Source: Patiria miniata (taxonomy: Eukaryota > Echinodermata > Asteroidea > Valvatida > Asterinidae). Taken from it: 64,000 nucleotides of DNA. Below, piece after piece: positions 12,811 through 23,840 of the stretch. The stretch is from NCBI RefSeq assembly GCF_015706575.1, contig NW_024037074.1, positions 29,811,334 to 29,875,333 on the forward strand, written 5' to 3'. Under the pieces are notes generated by a model. It worked only from the letters and a program-made list of their open reading frames with translations. It was not told where the DNA came from and searched no databases. The position numbers and the translations under genes were made by a program. Numbering within the stretch: the stretch's first letter is position 1; every line of letters begins with the position of its first letter.

Positions 12811-13281
12811 AGGGTGCAAACCAGTAAATCGGTCAGAAATTGCCTACGCCGGCCAAATCATGATTTGCATGCCCTCAAAATCTTCAGTATTTGAGCATGC
12901 TGTGGACCATGAACTTGAGGGTTTGTAAAAACTATGGGTGGAAGCCGTGCACAGGACTGTGAGCTTGCAGTTCTGTGTAATTTGGATGTAATTAGGACCC
13001 TAAAAGCGCTCTATTTTGCAATGGAGTGTAGGCATCGTTGTTCAAAATGGCGATGGGATTCAGGACTATTTTCAGGGGTGATCACCTTCAGATGGAAATT
13101 TCTCCTAAAAGTCATTAGTTGACCCCCCAAAAATGAAAAGAAAATGAAAGATGATGAAATAAGCTTTAATTTGATGTGTGTCTCGGACACCTTGCAGAGT
13201 TGTGAGTATTTTCCCGAATTTACTGAAGTGGGAGCATTTACCATTGGGGTCTATGGAAGTTTATTTACTGGTCTGCTACCT
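12811..13281. mobile_element. inverted-repeat MITE, copy 2 (471 bp)
   Basis: A direct copy of 11903-12375 with the same inverted ends. Differences between the copies are few, so the duplication or second insertion is young compared with the unit duplication. The uninterrupted site in the C1q-4 unit (about 59015-59035) joins the left flank of copy 1 to the right flank of copy 2. Confidence 0.75.
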
Positions 13282-16200
13282 TATGCACGAGTTAGCCATT
13301 TTTGTTGAGTTCCCTGAATGTATTTAATACACTCTTAACTGTTTAATGGGATGGCGCCAGACTATTAATGTGGCCTTATTTTACTGTCATTTTCCTTTTC
13401 AATTTGGCTTAAAATATTAGGGAATGTTTAAATACCAATTTTAAATTATTCATCGAAACAGACTTGAATTATTTAGTAATTTACTTGCTTTCTTTTCTCG
13501 TTGCAAGTTCCATAAATGAAGATTGTACCTCACTTTTAAACTATGGCCGTCTCGTGAATAACGCCCATTCAAACATATGTAGATGGGGTTTGCATCGCAA
13601 CCGTCACTGCATGTACAGTGCCCGTTTGTGTGCTTATTTGAAAAATCAAAATTCTGATTATTATGTCCTCGCTCTTGTTATGAGAACGATATTTGGCTAC
13701 GAAACGGCAATAGCAGATTTTTCCTTTTCTTGTTATTCAACCTTATTGTTTTTAAAGGGCAATACACGATGGCCATATAACCACACATCTTTCTTATGAC
13801 ATACTCTGGATGTGTGCCAAATTCTATACTATCATCAAAGGGATCCCACCTATCTGGCGTACTATCAAACCCAAACTAAGCCTGACCCCTCCCCACGCCT
13901 TTCATCGGTGGATCTATTCTATAAACCATTTTTTTTAGGGGGCGGGAGTGTGGGGGAGGGGAAGATGTCCGACAAGTTGGCTTTCTAAGGGATCGGTAGA
14001 TTTCAAGAATCAGTGGAGGGAAGCATGATGAGTAGACATCATTGTGTTTGATATGGTGGTTTTATCTTGTTCTTTGTTTGATTTATACTGAAAGTAAATT
14101 AAATGGTTTGTTGGGGTTGGGCTTGGGCATGCCCCCTCCCCGGAAACCAACCTGTCCCCAACCCGTTCCCGACCCCCACTTACCCGAAGCCCTCACTTTC
14201 GAACTTCTCAACCATAAATTCCCAATCCCTTATCTTCAACCCCGTCAGCTTTAATTCAACTAACCCTCAAACCCACCCATCCTCTACAAATCTTCACCCG
14301 ACATTTGGGCCCATCACAATTGATCATCCTGGCTTTTAAGAAATCCAAACATCCAACAGCATTCCTAAGTAAATGATTGACATTATCGGCAATAGTTTTA
14401 ATGATAGGCAATGGTTATTTTATTCAGTTTACACATTCAATATAAGCACTTGTAAGAAATGAGTTTATGAGTCACAAACGACAAATGATTCTAAATCAAG
14501 TAAACTCCCTTAAATGTCTTGAGCTTTTACTCCCCGTGAATTCAATTGACGTCTTCCAAACATAGAGTGTATTTCAAAAGTGTTTGGCACCATAAATGAA
14601 GTACAGCCGAAGGAGTTTAAAAAGCGTTTTTGCAGTGATCAAAAGCTCAAGATATTTTCTCTTATTATTTTCGTACATTTTCTGAGTAGTTATATTCGAC
14701 ATTTATCAAATTGATTACTTCGTGTTGTCAAATATTTAAGCCGTCAAAGAGAGCGATAAAATCAGCTGTACTTGAAAGTAAGCAATCCTTTTTTTTAAAC
14801 AATTATAAGCTACTACTGTGTTACTGACAAGCGATGGGAAAAATGTTATTCTTCTCTCTGTGATAGTGTCATATTTAACAACCCACATTGTATTAAATCA
14901 TGAACAATTATTTATACAAATTAAACTCGTTCAATTAATATACATGTATGTAATCATCGTGCCCTGCCAGAAGTCGGAATATCAAACCATAAAGCATTAC
15001 ACGGCGAACGAAAGGCTTTCAATACACACAGGACTTTTAATATCAAAGCGATTATAATTTTAACAATCATTGCAGATTTGAGAACTTGTGATAATTTTTT
15101 TCCCACAAAAGTAAGATTAGGATTTGCTACGTTGCTACGACACACGATATCAATAACTGTTTTCAGTTGAACGATCAAACATGTTTGAAGCATAAATGAA
15201 GTCCAGCCGAAGACGTAGATAGTTTCCACATTATACAAAGCCAGTGTAAAATGGTATAGAGAAGTTTTATATCAAATTATTCTTTTCTTATAGTTTTGAG
15301 TCGTCACTCTAAGCTTGTAACTACTTTGAAGTTCAAAATGTAGAATACCGCATGAATCCTCAATTGAAAAACTCCAGCATTTGATGGAGATGGATTTTGT
15401 TTGTAATTGTATGCCTTGGACCTGATATAAATTGACTTTGTTCAAGTTTTAATATTTGTAATTTCTCACAAGACCGCCAGGCAATAACTTTGTCAACACA
15501 TAGCTTGTTCACAACTGTTAACCAATTATGTTCAATCTAACAAAACCTCATTTCACAATAAAACAAATTCTACTGGAACAAAATATTTCTGCAAACTGTG
15601 ACCAGAAATGTCCTTATTTTAATTTATTCAGTCAGATTGTGGGTCATATGTGAATTATAACTCCTCATCCTGCGCATTCATAATAAGCTAGTGCACTCAT
15701 TACATAATTCAATAATAAATTCTCACTGAGGAGACCCCAAATATGTATTACTTTTCGCTCATCTACTCACAGAAGGTTTCCAAATTCTAAAAAAGAAGAT
15801 ATTTTGTGTTAAAATGTTGCATGTGTAAATATTAACTTGATTCTACAATAAAATATGATCCACACCTATGAGAGAGGTTGTGGTAAATCATTCATTAAAA
15901 TTTGGTATCACCGTAGACGTCAACAAAGACATTTAAGTTGAAATACTGTAAAATTATCCAATCTGATGGCAGCTTATAGGATCAGATGAACAATTCAAAC
16001 CAGTCCAAAAACCCTTCTCACTTGATTGGCATGTTTGCTTTGTATAATTGATGTTTTCAAAGTGAGTTTCTTGAATAAGCCTCTGCGCTAATAACGTCAC
16101 ACGTTGTTTATGTGTGTGCTTTCCTATGGTGCTCAGTAGACCGTTGGCCCCACTGGCTCCATATGAAAGTGCACATGTAAACAAAGTGTGAAGTCATTAG

Positions 16201-16800
16201 AACAGAGGCTTATTGAGACTTTTAATCAAGAAACACATGCCATCCTTGTTGTGGGCTTTGAACTCTTCGGAGAATTCCATTCCCCTAATATTTTCGGCAC
16301 TTTTCTGTTTCGGAAAATGAGGAAGGTTGTTTATTTTCTCAACTTAAAGCATATAAAACGTTTTTGTTTCTATACAATAGTCGAGCAAAACTATTCAAAA
16401 ACGGTGGTAAACGTGTTTCGTAATCATCAGAATGAGGCTTTGTACATTTCTTTCTGTTTTCAATTGTACTTTTTTTGCAGTCAAGTATAACTTATACAAA
16501 AATGCTAACAGATTATAATGTTAACAATAATACAATCATTTAAATAAAAAAACAGTGTAATCTTTTTTTTTCGAAGCACCTGTAAACTGTAAAAGTCTCA
16601 ACGTTTCATCAAATTGCTATAAATAGCAATACAATATTTTGAATAATTATTATTTTAATCACCAAATGTAAGTCAACAGGCCAGGAAATCATTTTGGATA
16701 TTTTGAGAAATAGTTTGTAAAATAAAAAAAAATTGTCTTTTCTACTTTGTTTGCATTAACCTGTTAGTGTTTAATTACACAATACAAACAACTTTTATTT
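13282..16800. other. intergenic unit DNA between C1q-1 and C1q-2, no gene
   Basis: Collinear with about 59022-63110 upstream of C1q-4. The part at 13282-13560 also matches intron 1 of C1q-2 and C1q-3 (about 26530-26830 and 41750-42050), and the cytosine-rich part at 14120-14340 matches 31225-31400, 36290-36370, 46390-46560 and 59980-60150. The open frames are not supported by consistent reading between copies. Confidence 0.55.
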
Positions 16801-17378
16801 TCAAAAGTGTTTGTATTAATAACACATGACTTCTGGTTAAATGACGTCACACATTTGGCAGCCGAAGCCCAAACGCAAATCTTTATCGTGCTACGAACGT
16901 AGTCATGGATACTGATCAAATAATAGATTGGCATTGAAACAACTAAAACTAGGTAATTTCAAATTCTTTCTACAATAACTCCCGGTCAGAATTTGAATCC
17001 TTGCAAAGTCAGGTTGTCCAAAAACATCTGGGGACTTTTTATAAACATTTGACCAGTATTACACAAAAATGTAATGACATCCCTCACTGAACATTTTCAT
17101 CATTTGTTTGTAGTAAACCCCTACCGTTTTAAAATTACATTCAATTCTAAATGCACTTCCGGTAACACCGGAAGTAAATACCAAGCGATTGAATGTGTTC
17201 AGGAATTAGAAATGTTTCCCAAGACATCATGTGCATCCACAGTGAAATGAACAAGGTGCATTTAGCATGTCAGTGCAGTTCAAACGATATAGTTCAAACT
17301 ATTTTGTCGAATTTTAAACATATCATTTGATGTGCAAGGACATCGCGATGACGTCACGAAAGCTTGTAAACTCCACCA
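16801..17378. other. third shared block, first copy
   Basis: Begins near TGACTTCTGGTTAAATGACG. Related to 34630-35060 and 48898-49480. It holds a hairpin with two ETS-like sites (17155-17175). Nothing coding is seen before the LINE remnant that follows. Confidence 0.55.
17155..17175. repeat. ETS-site hairpin, copy 1
   Basis: A perfect 9-bp inverted repeat, ACTTCCGGT-AAC-ACCGGAAGT, inside a wider imperfect palindrome whose outer arms are ACATTCAAT and ATTGAATGT (about 17137-17197). Copies lie at 34891-34911 and 49311-49330. ACCGGAAGT is the consensus for ETS factors; binding is not shown. Confidence 0.6.
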
Positions 17379-17557
17379 ATTCCAGGAGAGGTCAACGACC
17401 AACTCCAGGCTGGAGACGACCCCGTGGCCGTCCCAGATCATTGTGGTTGGAACAACTCGGACGGCCTAGCCTGATTGACTGCATGTGGAATGAGGCTGTA
17501 GGACGCGGACACAGGAGATCGGCGCGACGGACCTATGCTGTCTATGCGGACGAGTGA
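17379..17557 (+). mobile_element. LINE 3'-end remnant, copy 1
   Basis: Encodes a short basic tail, GWRRPRGRPRSLWLEQLG then CMWNEAVGRGHRRSARRTYA, ending at a stop followed by GTGAGTGAGTGA repeats. A WRRPRGRPR-type motif near the C-terminus is usual in reverse-transcriptase proteins of non-LTR retrotransposons. No reverse transcriptase core is present, so it is a 5'-truncated remnant. The copies at 35063-35192 and 49483-49650 show that it predates the unit duplications. Confidence 0.5.
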
Positions 17558-17842
17558 GTGAGTGAGTGAATGACATCATGATGACGTCACACAAACGTCC
17601 ACATCTTTTACACAGTTGACTAAGGTTCAAATTTGTACCAGGATTCATCCTTCTCCATTGATCCGTTATGTAGAATTTAGTCGTTTTTTTTTTTAGGCTT
17701 CTCTATGCATTTTATATTCAGATGACTTTTACCTTCCAGTTCCCCCGGCTTTGCATTTGGTAATCAAACTGTTAATCAAGTATGATCACAAAGTGTGAAC
17801 GTTATTGTTCATTTTGTTCGTGAGTTATAAAATGTTATACAA
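17558..17842. other. third block, continued
   Basis: Starts with ATGACATCATGATGACG after the LINE tail and matches about 49650-49900. No gene seen. It ends at the target duplication TTATACAA (17835-17842) of the MITE that follows. Confidence 0.5.
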
Positions 17843-18173
17843 CGCTTGAATAAATCCCTGTCATCTGATTGGTGGATCATTGTTCACATGTCATTGAATT
17901 ATTCATACCAACGCACTGCGCGCGCGTGGCGCGCAGCGCACAGTGCAATGGAAGTGCACGCTGAATAGAACTTTCATTGCACGGTGTCACTGCTGCTGCT
18001 GGTGGTGGCGCTGTTTTAAATCGAGATAAATTTAATATGATTGTTCTCAACCTGTTGAACAGTTTGCATTAACATAAATATGATGAACTTGTCGAACTTT
18101 TAAACAGTTTTTAACCTGAATAAATTGGCTATTAAAAAACAACCAATAAGATGACAGGGATTTTTTTCAGGTG
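17843..18173. mobile_element. hAT-like MITE, 331 bp
   Basis: Inverted ends contain AATCCCTGTCATCT followed by an ATTGG step at the left, mirrored at the right (about 18144-18173). A perfect 8-bp target duplication, TTATACAA, lies at 17835-17842 and 18174-18181. It includes a GC-rich palindromic core near 17915-17945. The insertion split the left end of the foldback MITE that follows. Confidence 0.8.
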
Positions 18174-18345
18174 TTATACAAAACAAATAATGAACGTTTC
18201 ACGTTCGTGCAATGGAAAGAATAATTTCATTCGGTGACAGATGAAATGTTCGGCTTCGCCTCGTGGAATGGAACATTCCATCTGTCATCTCATGAAATTA
18301 TTCTTACCATTGCCCTCACAAACATTCATTATTTGTATAATAGGA
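18174..18345. mobile_element. foldback MITE interrupted by a second MITE
   Basis: Two arms of about 75 bp are inverted copies: the left arm contains AACAAATAATGAACGTT and the right arm AACATTCATTATTTGT. They meet at a short loop near 18253-18267. The block is absent from the matching place at about 49905 in the C1q-4 flank. Its 5' tip is duplicated at 17835-17842 by the inserted 331-bp MITE. Confidence 0.7.
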
Positions 18346-18791
18346 AATAGTAATACATGTATTTTGAACCAAAATTGCTTGTAATTTGATAGCCAATGAC
18401 GACATCATGACGTCAGAGTAATATTACACGCCTGGGATCAGGTTTCAGGTTTGTTCTAAGTTTCACGTTAATGTCGTGTACAGTTAAGAAGAAAATCCTC
18501 AAAGAAATATCTTCATGGAAAAAAGGACGTAAAATTCGATTTAAAAAATATCTGTATCCGCTAGTATCAATGTCCGTTTGACAGTCGTTATTATTTTTAA
18601 CCCTGTTCATAATTGAACAAATTTGATATAAATGAAATATCCAATATATTTTCATTAAAATATTTCCTTCACTCCGTGAAATCAATAGGTGTGGGATGGG
18701 GGAAGTGTGGAGGTGGGGGGGGGGGAGGGGAATCGTGCAATACTTTTAATGGGGGTGCTGTTCAAATTCAACGATTACAAACTTTATATTA
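18346..18791. other. third block, distal part
   Basis: Matches about 49915-50053 and 50602-50780 in the C1q-4 flank, where a 548-bp element has been inserted. A guanine run lies at about 18713-18724. No gene seen. Confidence 0.5.
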
Positions 18792-18916
18792 AGGGAATAA
18801 ATGTGTGCTAGAGAGCATTTTATCACTCTGTTTAAGACCGTTTAGAGTCTGGGTGCTGATAATTTCCCGAGCCGACCCGAGTGATCAATACCGACCGAGC
18901 ACATACTTATTCCCAT
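18792..18916. mobile_element. foldback MITE relic (unit of C1q-2 flank)
   Basis: Decayed copy of the palindromic element at 29573-30125 and 44791-45290: GGGAATAAATGTGTGC at the left end, GTTTAAGACCG and GAGTCTGG inside, and GAGCACATACTTATTCCC at the right end. Confidence 0.5.
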
Positions 18917-19375
18917 TGATAAATACCTTTTTGTTAAAAAAAAATCAAATATTTCGTTCAAAAAATCCTGATTTTGTTCAACAAGTTCACTTCATGCTTT
19001 TTGAAACATCCCTCTAGCAAAAAAATGGAGTGTTCAACTGTCTGAGGTATTTATGAATACAGGATAGTGTACAAATACCCCCGTAACCCAGCAGCCTTTG
19101 TCCGTATTTTCTGCACAGACATAATGCATTACATGAATATCTCTCAATTAATAATGTATTGACAGTTAATGTCGTGTTTGCCTTATTATCATAAAAATGA
19201 CGAAGAACACGACACACGATCGTTATTCTAATGACAATATCCAAATTATTTGATTTTATTATTCCTTATCGCTTTATTTGTTTCTAGAAAACGAATGAGC
19301 AATGGCATAAGCGTTTCATCGCCAAAGATTTTTGATTACGTATAGGAGTACTTATTATGGGAAATGTAATGTGTA

Positions 19376-20209
19376 TTATTCGGCGTAAAGGAGGAAGCCA
19401 CTACATGAGGTGTATCCACGGAAATCACTACCCGCCCTACCGACCATGCTTAGATACACCGTGTCCCCTATCTGTAGAACCAGCACTGCGCTCCCAGACA
19501 CCTGCTCTTGACTACCTGAATCACTGCTGTAGCCAGTGACAACCACGTCGTTTTTTCATTTAGGCAAATGGTAAGGGTATTGCTTGGAGTGTATTGGAGC
19601 ACAGAAAACGTAACCACGTAGGTGCCGGGCACTCTACAGGTAAATGTACCGGTCTCGAGATCGAAGCCGGTACCCGCGGTAGAAGTGTCTCGGTCTCATC
19701 GAAGGGCAAATTGGAGTCGTGACTCGTAAAGGTATCCGAAGGGCCCGTCCTCCTTACGGTGAATGCCACCCGCTGTGGTCGGAGTCGTCTGGTGTCTCCC
19801 CTGGCTCACCCTTCTGACCTTTGACACCAGTTTCCCCGGTTGTACCAACTAAACCCGGTAGACCTATAGGACCTATCTTTCCAGGTAGGCCAAATCCATC
19901 ATTACCTCTAGACCCAGTGTTCCCAGGTGCTCCCCGCTCACCCATAGGTCCACTCGGGCCAATCTCACCTTTTTGACCTGCATCGCCCTTTGACCCCGGC
20001 TGACCGTACGGCCCCATCGGTCCTGCTGGCCCAGGCAGACCTGGTATGCCGGGTAATGCGGCAGGTCCCTGGCAGCACTGCTGACACACCTGAGACGCAG
20101 GACCATCGCCATCCGAGGGAACCGGCCCAGTATAATCGGAAGCTTGGAGCTTGACAGAGTTACCCAGAAGGAGGGCAATTGAAATAATGGTTAGCACGCA
20201 ATTCTTCAT
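19376..20209 (-). pseudogene. C1q-2: collagen/C1q gene with broken reading frame
   Basis: Same family and arrangement as C1q-1. The frame is open from Met at 20209 through signal peptide, CQQCC cluster and a full-length collagen part (28 triplets plus one short GF step), then breaks. Compared with the intact copies there are two extra bases near 19776-19786 between collagen and head, one extra base near 19674-19682, and one base fewer in the T run near 19553. The final codons read FLLYAE in place of FLLYPE. The acceptor TTTACAG at the ATG, leader exon 2, leader exon 1 and the promoter are all still present. It is either a young pseudogene or an intact gene with assembly errors; three indels in one copy favour the former. 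Confidence 0.8.
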
Positions 20210-20326
20210 CTGTAAAGAGAACAATACATTTGAAATACAAAAACTATTGAAAATAGTAGGGGGAAGATGAGATAAAACGATATTGGGGTCAGTAAAAATG
20301 GGTATTAGAGTTAGACTTTTGAAAAC

Positions 20327-20442
20327 CCAAAGTGAAAAAAATGAGTCATTTGTCCGGTAATGGCACATGTGGCTTAAAGTGTGTCACTACACAGATAAAA
20401 TGACTCATTCATTACGATAATTCGTCAAATGACTCACTTTAG
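20327..20442. repeat. imperfect palindrome with three AP-1-like sites
   Basis: AAAGTGA starts the left side and TCACTTT closes the right. Inside lie TGAGTCA (20342-20348) and TGACTCA twice (20401-20407 and 20430-20436), each matching the AP-1 consensus. The segment is missing from intron 2 of the other C1q copies and may be a small MITE. Confidence 0.55.
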
Positions 20443-20892
20443 GCTTTCTGTGAAATTTGCCGCCGTTTTAAAATAAAAAGAAATCCATACATATTAACAT
20501 GTGAACACTGAAAAGAGTTCATATTCTCAAACATCTCTGATCAAGTTCGGAAAGCCTCACTTTAAAAACATTCTCATTCAAGGGAATTCATTTCCCGTCG
20601 ACGAAAGTGAAGGTAACAGTTTTGTCGAGCATTGCCGGATTATTTCAAGACGAATCCGCTCTTTGTCGAATTCGAATGACAGATATGCCTTCTGAAAAGA
20701 ATGTCGCGGAGTCTAAAATTGACAGTGTTGCCGAAAAAAACATCTTTGGAAATCTGAAGATGACTAATCTGAAAACGGACCACTTTTTTTCTGTAATCTC
20801 GTGACGGTCTCGTAAAATCTCGCGTAGGCTTCCAGGCCATGCGTGCGTGACCTCGGGACAAGAAACTGAGGTCGACCATGGCTCTGTGCGTG

Positions 20893-21160
20893 AACTAATT
20901 CAAGTGAAAATTTCTAAGCGAGCTCATTAGCATAAAAGGTACCCCCCACACACAATTTCTTTTGAAAATGGAGACCGTATGACTTTAAAAATTGTGTAAA
21001 TACGGCCAAGGTTCAACTCCCTGGTGTTTGGAGCTTCCATCTGCGGACAGACTTGATAAAATTACGGTTGAAAATGGGTCCTGTTTGCCTGAGAAAGAGG
21101 AAGGATGCCACTTGTAAAATGGCTACATGCAGGCTTAGGAACTATCTTGGTTTTCTGGAT
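20893..21160 (+). repeat. SINE-like direct repeat, copy 1
   Basis: About 270 bp, closely matching 21917-22180 in the same orientation. It holds GGTTCAACTCC (near 21010), which fits the Pol III B-box consensus. An A-box is not convincing. A tRNA-derived SINE is possible, but the ends were not resolved. Confidence 0.4.
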
Positions 21161-21269
21161 TGTGCACAGAAGAAGGCCTGTACAGGGCATTGCCTCATCC
21201 AAAGTGCATAATTGTAATTGATGTACACGATATTCAGACTATGAAATTGGCAATAGTTATATAACCCTA

Positions 21270-21440
21270 GCTCAGGCCAACTTCAACCCTAACGGAGGAT
21301 ATAAACCTAACGGAGGGCAGCCCTAAGGCACCGTAACACTAACGGATGGCAACCCTATATGATCGTAACCCTAACGGGAGGCAACCCTAACAAATCCTAA
21401 CCCTAACGGAAGATAACTTATGAAACGTAACCCTAACTGG
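21270..21440 (+). repeat. degenerate telomere-like CCCTAA repeats
   Basis: Irregular repeats of the kind AACCCTAACGGAGG, with at least eight CCCTAA or close variants. They are followed by a TG dinucleotide run (21446-21464) and guanine-rich sequence. CCCTAA is the complement of the common animal telomere repeat, but a locally grown minisatellite is equally possible. Confidence 0.5.
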
Positions 21441-21916
21441 AATAGTGTGTGTGTGTGTGTGTGTGGGGGGGGGGGGGTGTGATGTTGTTGAAGGGGGTAC
21501 GGACGTGGGGGTGGTTGTTGCGGGGGTGGGGTGTGGTGGATTGGGGGTATTCATTGAAGACATAAGCCTGCTATAAAGTAAAATCTTCAATGACTTTTAA
21601 ACATTTCCTCCCCTGCCACCTTTTTTCAAGATAACCACGCCCACCCCACAAAAAGGAATTAAACATTTAAATAATAAACAAAAATCGTAGAAAACAAGCG
21701 AACAAACGAAACATTTTCTCATGAGCTCACCCAACAACCTAAACACCCACGTACATTTGGAAAAAAATAGAACTGGTGTGCTGGTTTAAAACTGACGGCC
21801 AGTGGATCAACTTTTTATTTTTTTTCTTCTACAATTGAGGTCTTGGATTCATTCTTGATCTTTTGTAGTATTCATTTTGTGTCAGGTAATTAAAATCAAA
21901 ATATATATAGGGTGCA

Positions 21917-22180
21917 GTGAACTAATTCAAGTGAGAATTTCTACGCGAGCTCATTAGCATAAAAAGGTACCCCACACAATTTATTTCGAAAACGGAGACC
22001 ATTTGGCTTTAGAAACGGTGGAATTGTGTAAATATGGCCAAGGTTCAACTCCCTGGTATTGGGGGCTTCCATCTGAGGACAGACTTGATAAATTACGGTT
22101 AAAAAATGGTCCTATTTGCCTGAAAAAGTGGAAGGATGCCACTTGTACAATGGCTTCATGCAGGCTTGGGAACAATCACT
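21917..22180 (+). repeat. SINE-like direct repeat, copy 2
   Basis: Second copy of 20893-21160, with the B-box-like GGTTCAACTCC near 22041. The two copies differ at scattered positions, so they are not a recent tandem error. Confidence 0.4.
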
Positions 22181-22722
22181 TTTCGGAAGGTAATTTTGTT
22201 TTGGTATTTATATTTAAAAATGTAATTGGCTAGTCTAACCAAAATTGAAAAGAAATAAAAAGATGAAGGACAAGACAATAATTAAATTTTTGTTTAAGAA
22301 ACCCAAGTGATTTCGGCTTGCATGCTATTTGGCCCTGAACTTTGTTAATTTGACAGTGTTTTCAATGGGTCTTGAATTGGTTCAGTGCACCCTTGACTGC
22401 CTGCACGGCAAACTCTTGGTGGCGCACTACATTGTGAATCGCCCGAATTATTGCGTCAGAAATAATCTTCCTGACCTCAATCACACGTTGATTAAGAACT
22501 ATGTGCCAAAAAGGTATGTCTGGCCTGCGATTAGCCAAAATGTCAGGCACAGCTCCACGGTGGTGATAGGGGAGGGGGTCCCTCATTTCGTCGAGTGACG
22601 TTTTCTGTTATAATTTTGACCCAGCAATGTACAAAATGCACATAAAAAGATACAGTCTCCCACCAAATCATCGCTCTATGGTGATGCTTGAATAAAACAA
22701 TTATCAAATAACATTCACTCAC

Positions 22723-22786
22723 CTTGAAGTAAACGTGCTGGAATTCTATCAGGACAGGAATCCTCGACAGTCGAGCAGATTGCTAG
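22723..22786 (-). other. C1q-2 non-coding leader exon 2
   Basis: 64-bp exon on the minus strand between an acceptor ending TTATTTTCAG and a donor AAG|GTGAGT. No ATG. Aligned with 4699-4760, 40689-40751 and 53627-53689. The splice signals remain intact although the coding part of C1q-2 is broken. Confidence 0.72.
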
Positions 22787-23589
22787 CTGAAAATAATACC
22801 CCAAAAAAATGAGTCATTAAGAATTCGATCTGAGATAATTTGGGGGCTGGTAGGGGAGGCATAGCTGAGTTTTTCACGTAAACACCGCAAAAAATATCTC
22901 TAAGATTAAGGATTGATTTTTTTTGTATATTTCAAACGAAATGTGTTCTCCAAAGGCTCTGACTGGACTCAATCATATCTTTGTTTTAGGATTTACTAGT
23001 TTGGAATCGAGTGATTTCATCACCAAATGAGATTTTCGTTAAACATAATTATGTCAGCATTCAGCAAATTTAAGTTGAAGTTACGTGAGATCATTTGCAA
23101 TGCCCGGACAAGTACCTATTTAATGACAAAAACTGTGCAATGTCGAAAGTGAAGATAACACGTGTTCAAATTCTCTTTGAATTTGTTCGAATAACCCTAG
23201 CAAAAATTTCTTTTTTAAATGGTATACCGACGGGCACGCTCTTGTACGTACGTTTAGGGACGGAAATCCATTACGAGAATCAAAACATAGCGCATACATT
23301 TTCCTCAAAATGTACGCATCTTCTACTGAGCTGAAACTTCAACAGGTTCCTCAAAATGTACGTTCCGTAAAATCTACTGAGTTGAACCCTTACGAAAATG
23401 TCCTGTGGTATTCCTGTGGTACTTCTGTGTTACATATGTTTACCACAGAAATTACCACAGGAAAAGTATATATCACCAGAGTACCACACAAATTTATGTG
23501 GTAATGCCAACGGTGGATATCCCGGTCCTGTGGTATTCTTGTAGTACATGTAGGTACCACACAAAGTACCACAGAACAGTAGTATTTGA

Positions 23590-23840
23590 GAAGAGTACCA
23601 CATAAATGTGTGTGGTACCTTCAATATCCTGTGGTACTTCTGTTGTACTTACTAAATACCACACAAACTACCACAGGTCAGTGGAATTGGAGGAGGTGTG
23701 TGGTATCCTCGACATCCTGTGGTACTTCTGTTGTACTGTACTAAATAAATGTCACACAAACTATACCACAGGTCAGTGGAATTGGAGGGGAGTACCACAT
23801 AAATGTGTGTGGTACCTTTGATATCCTGTGGTACCACACA
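23590..23840. repeat. left-arm long-period repeats of the foldback element
   Basis: Two to three copies of a unit of roughly 100-115 bp, each containing TGTGTGTGGTA, ATCCTGTGGTACTTCTG and GGTCAGTGGAATTGGAGG. Open frames on both strands here come from the repeat and are not genes. Confidence 0.6.

Larger units (their letters stand above)
20210..22722 (-). other. intron 2 of C1q-2, with insertions
   Basis: Longer than intron 2 in the other copies (2.5 kb versus 1.35-1.8 kb) because of a palindrome with AP-1-like sites (20327-20442), two direct copies of a SINE-like repeat (20893-21160 and 21917-22180) and telomere-like and TG-rich repeats between them. No coding gene seen. Confidence 0.6.
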
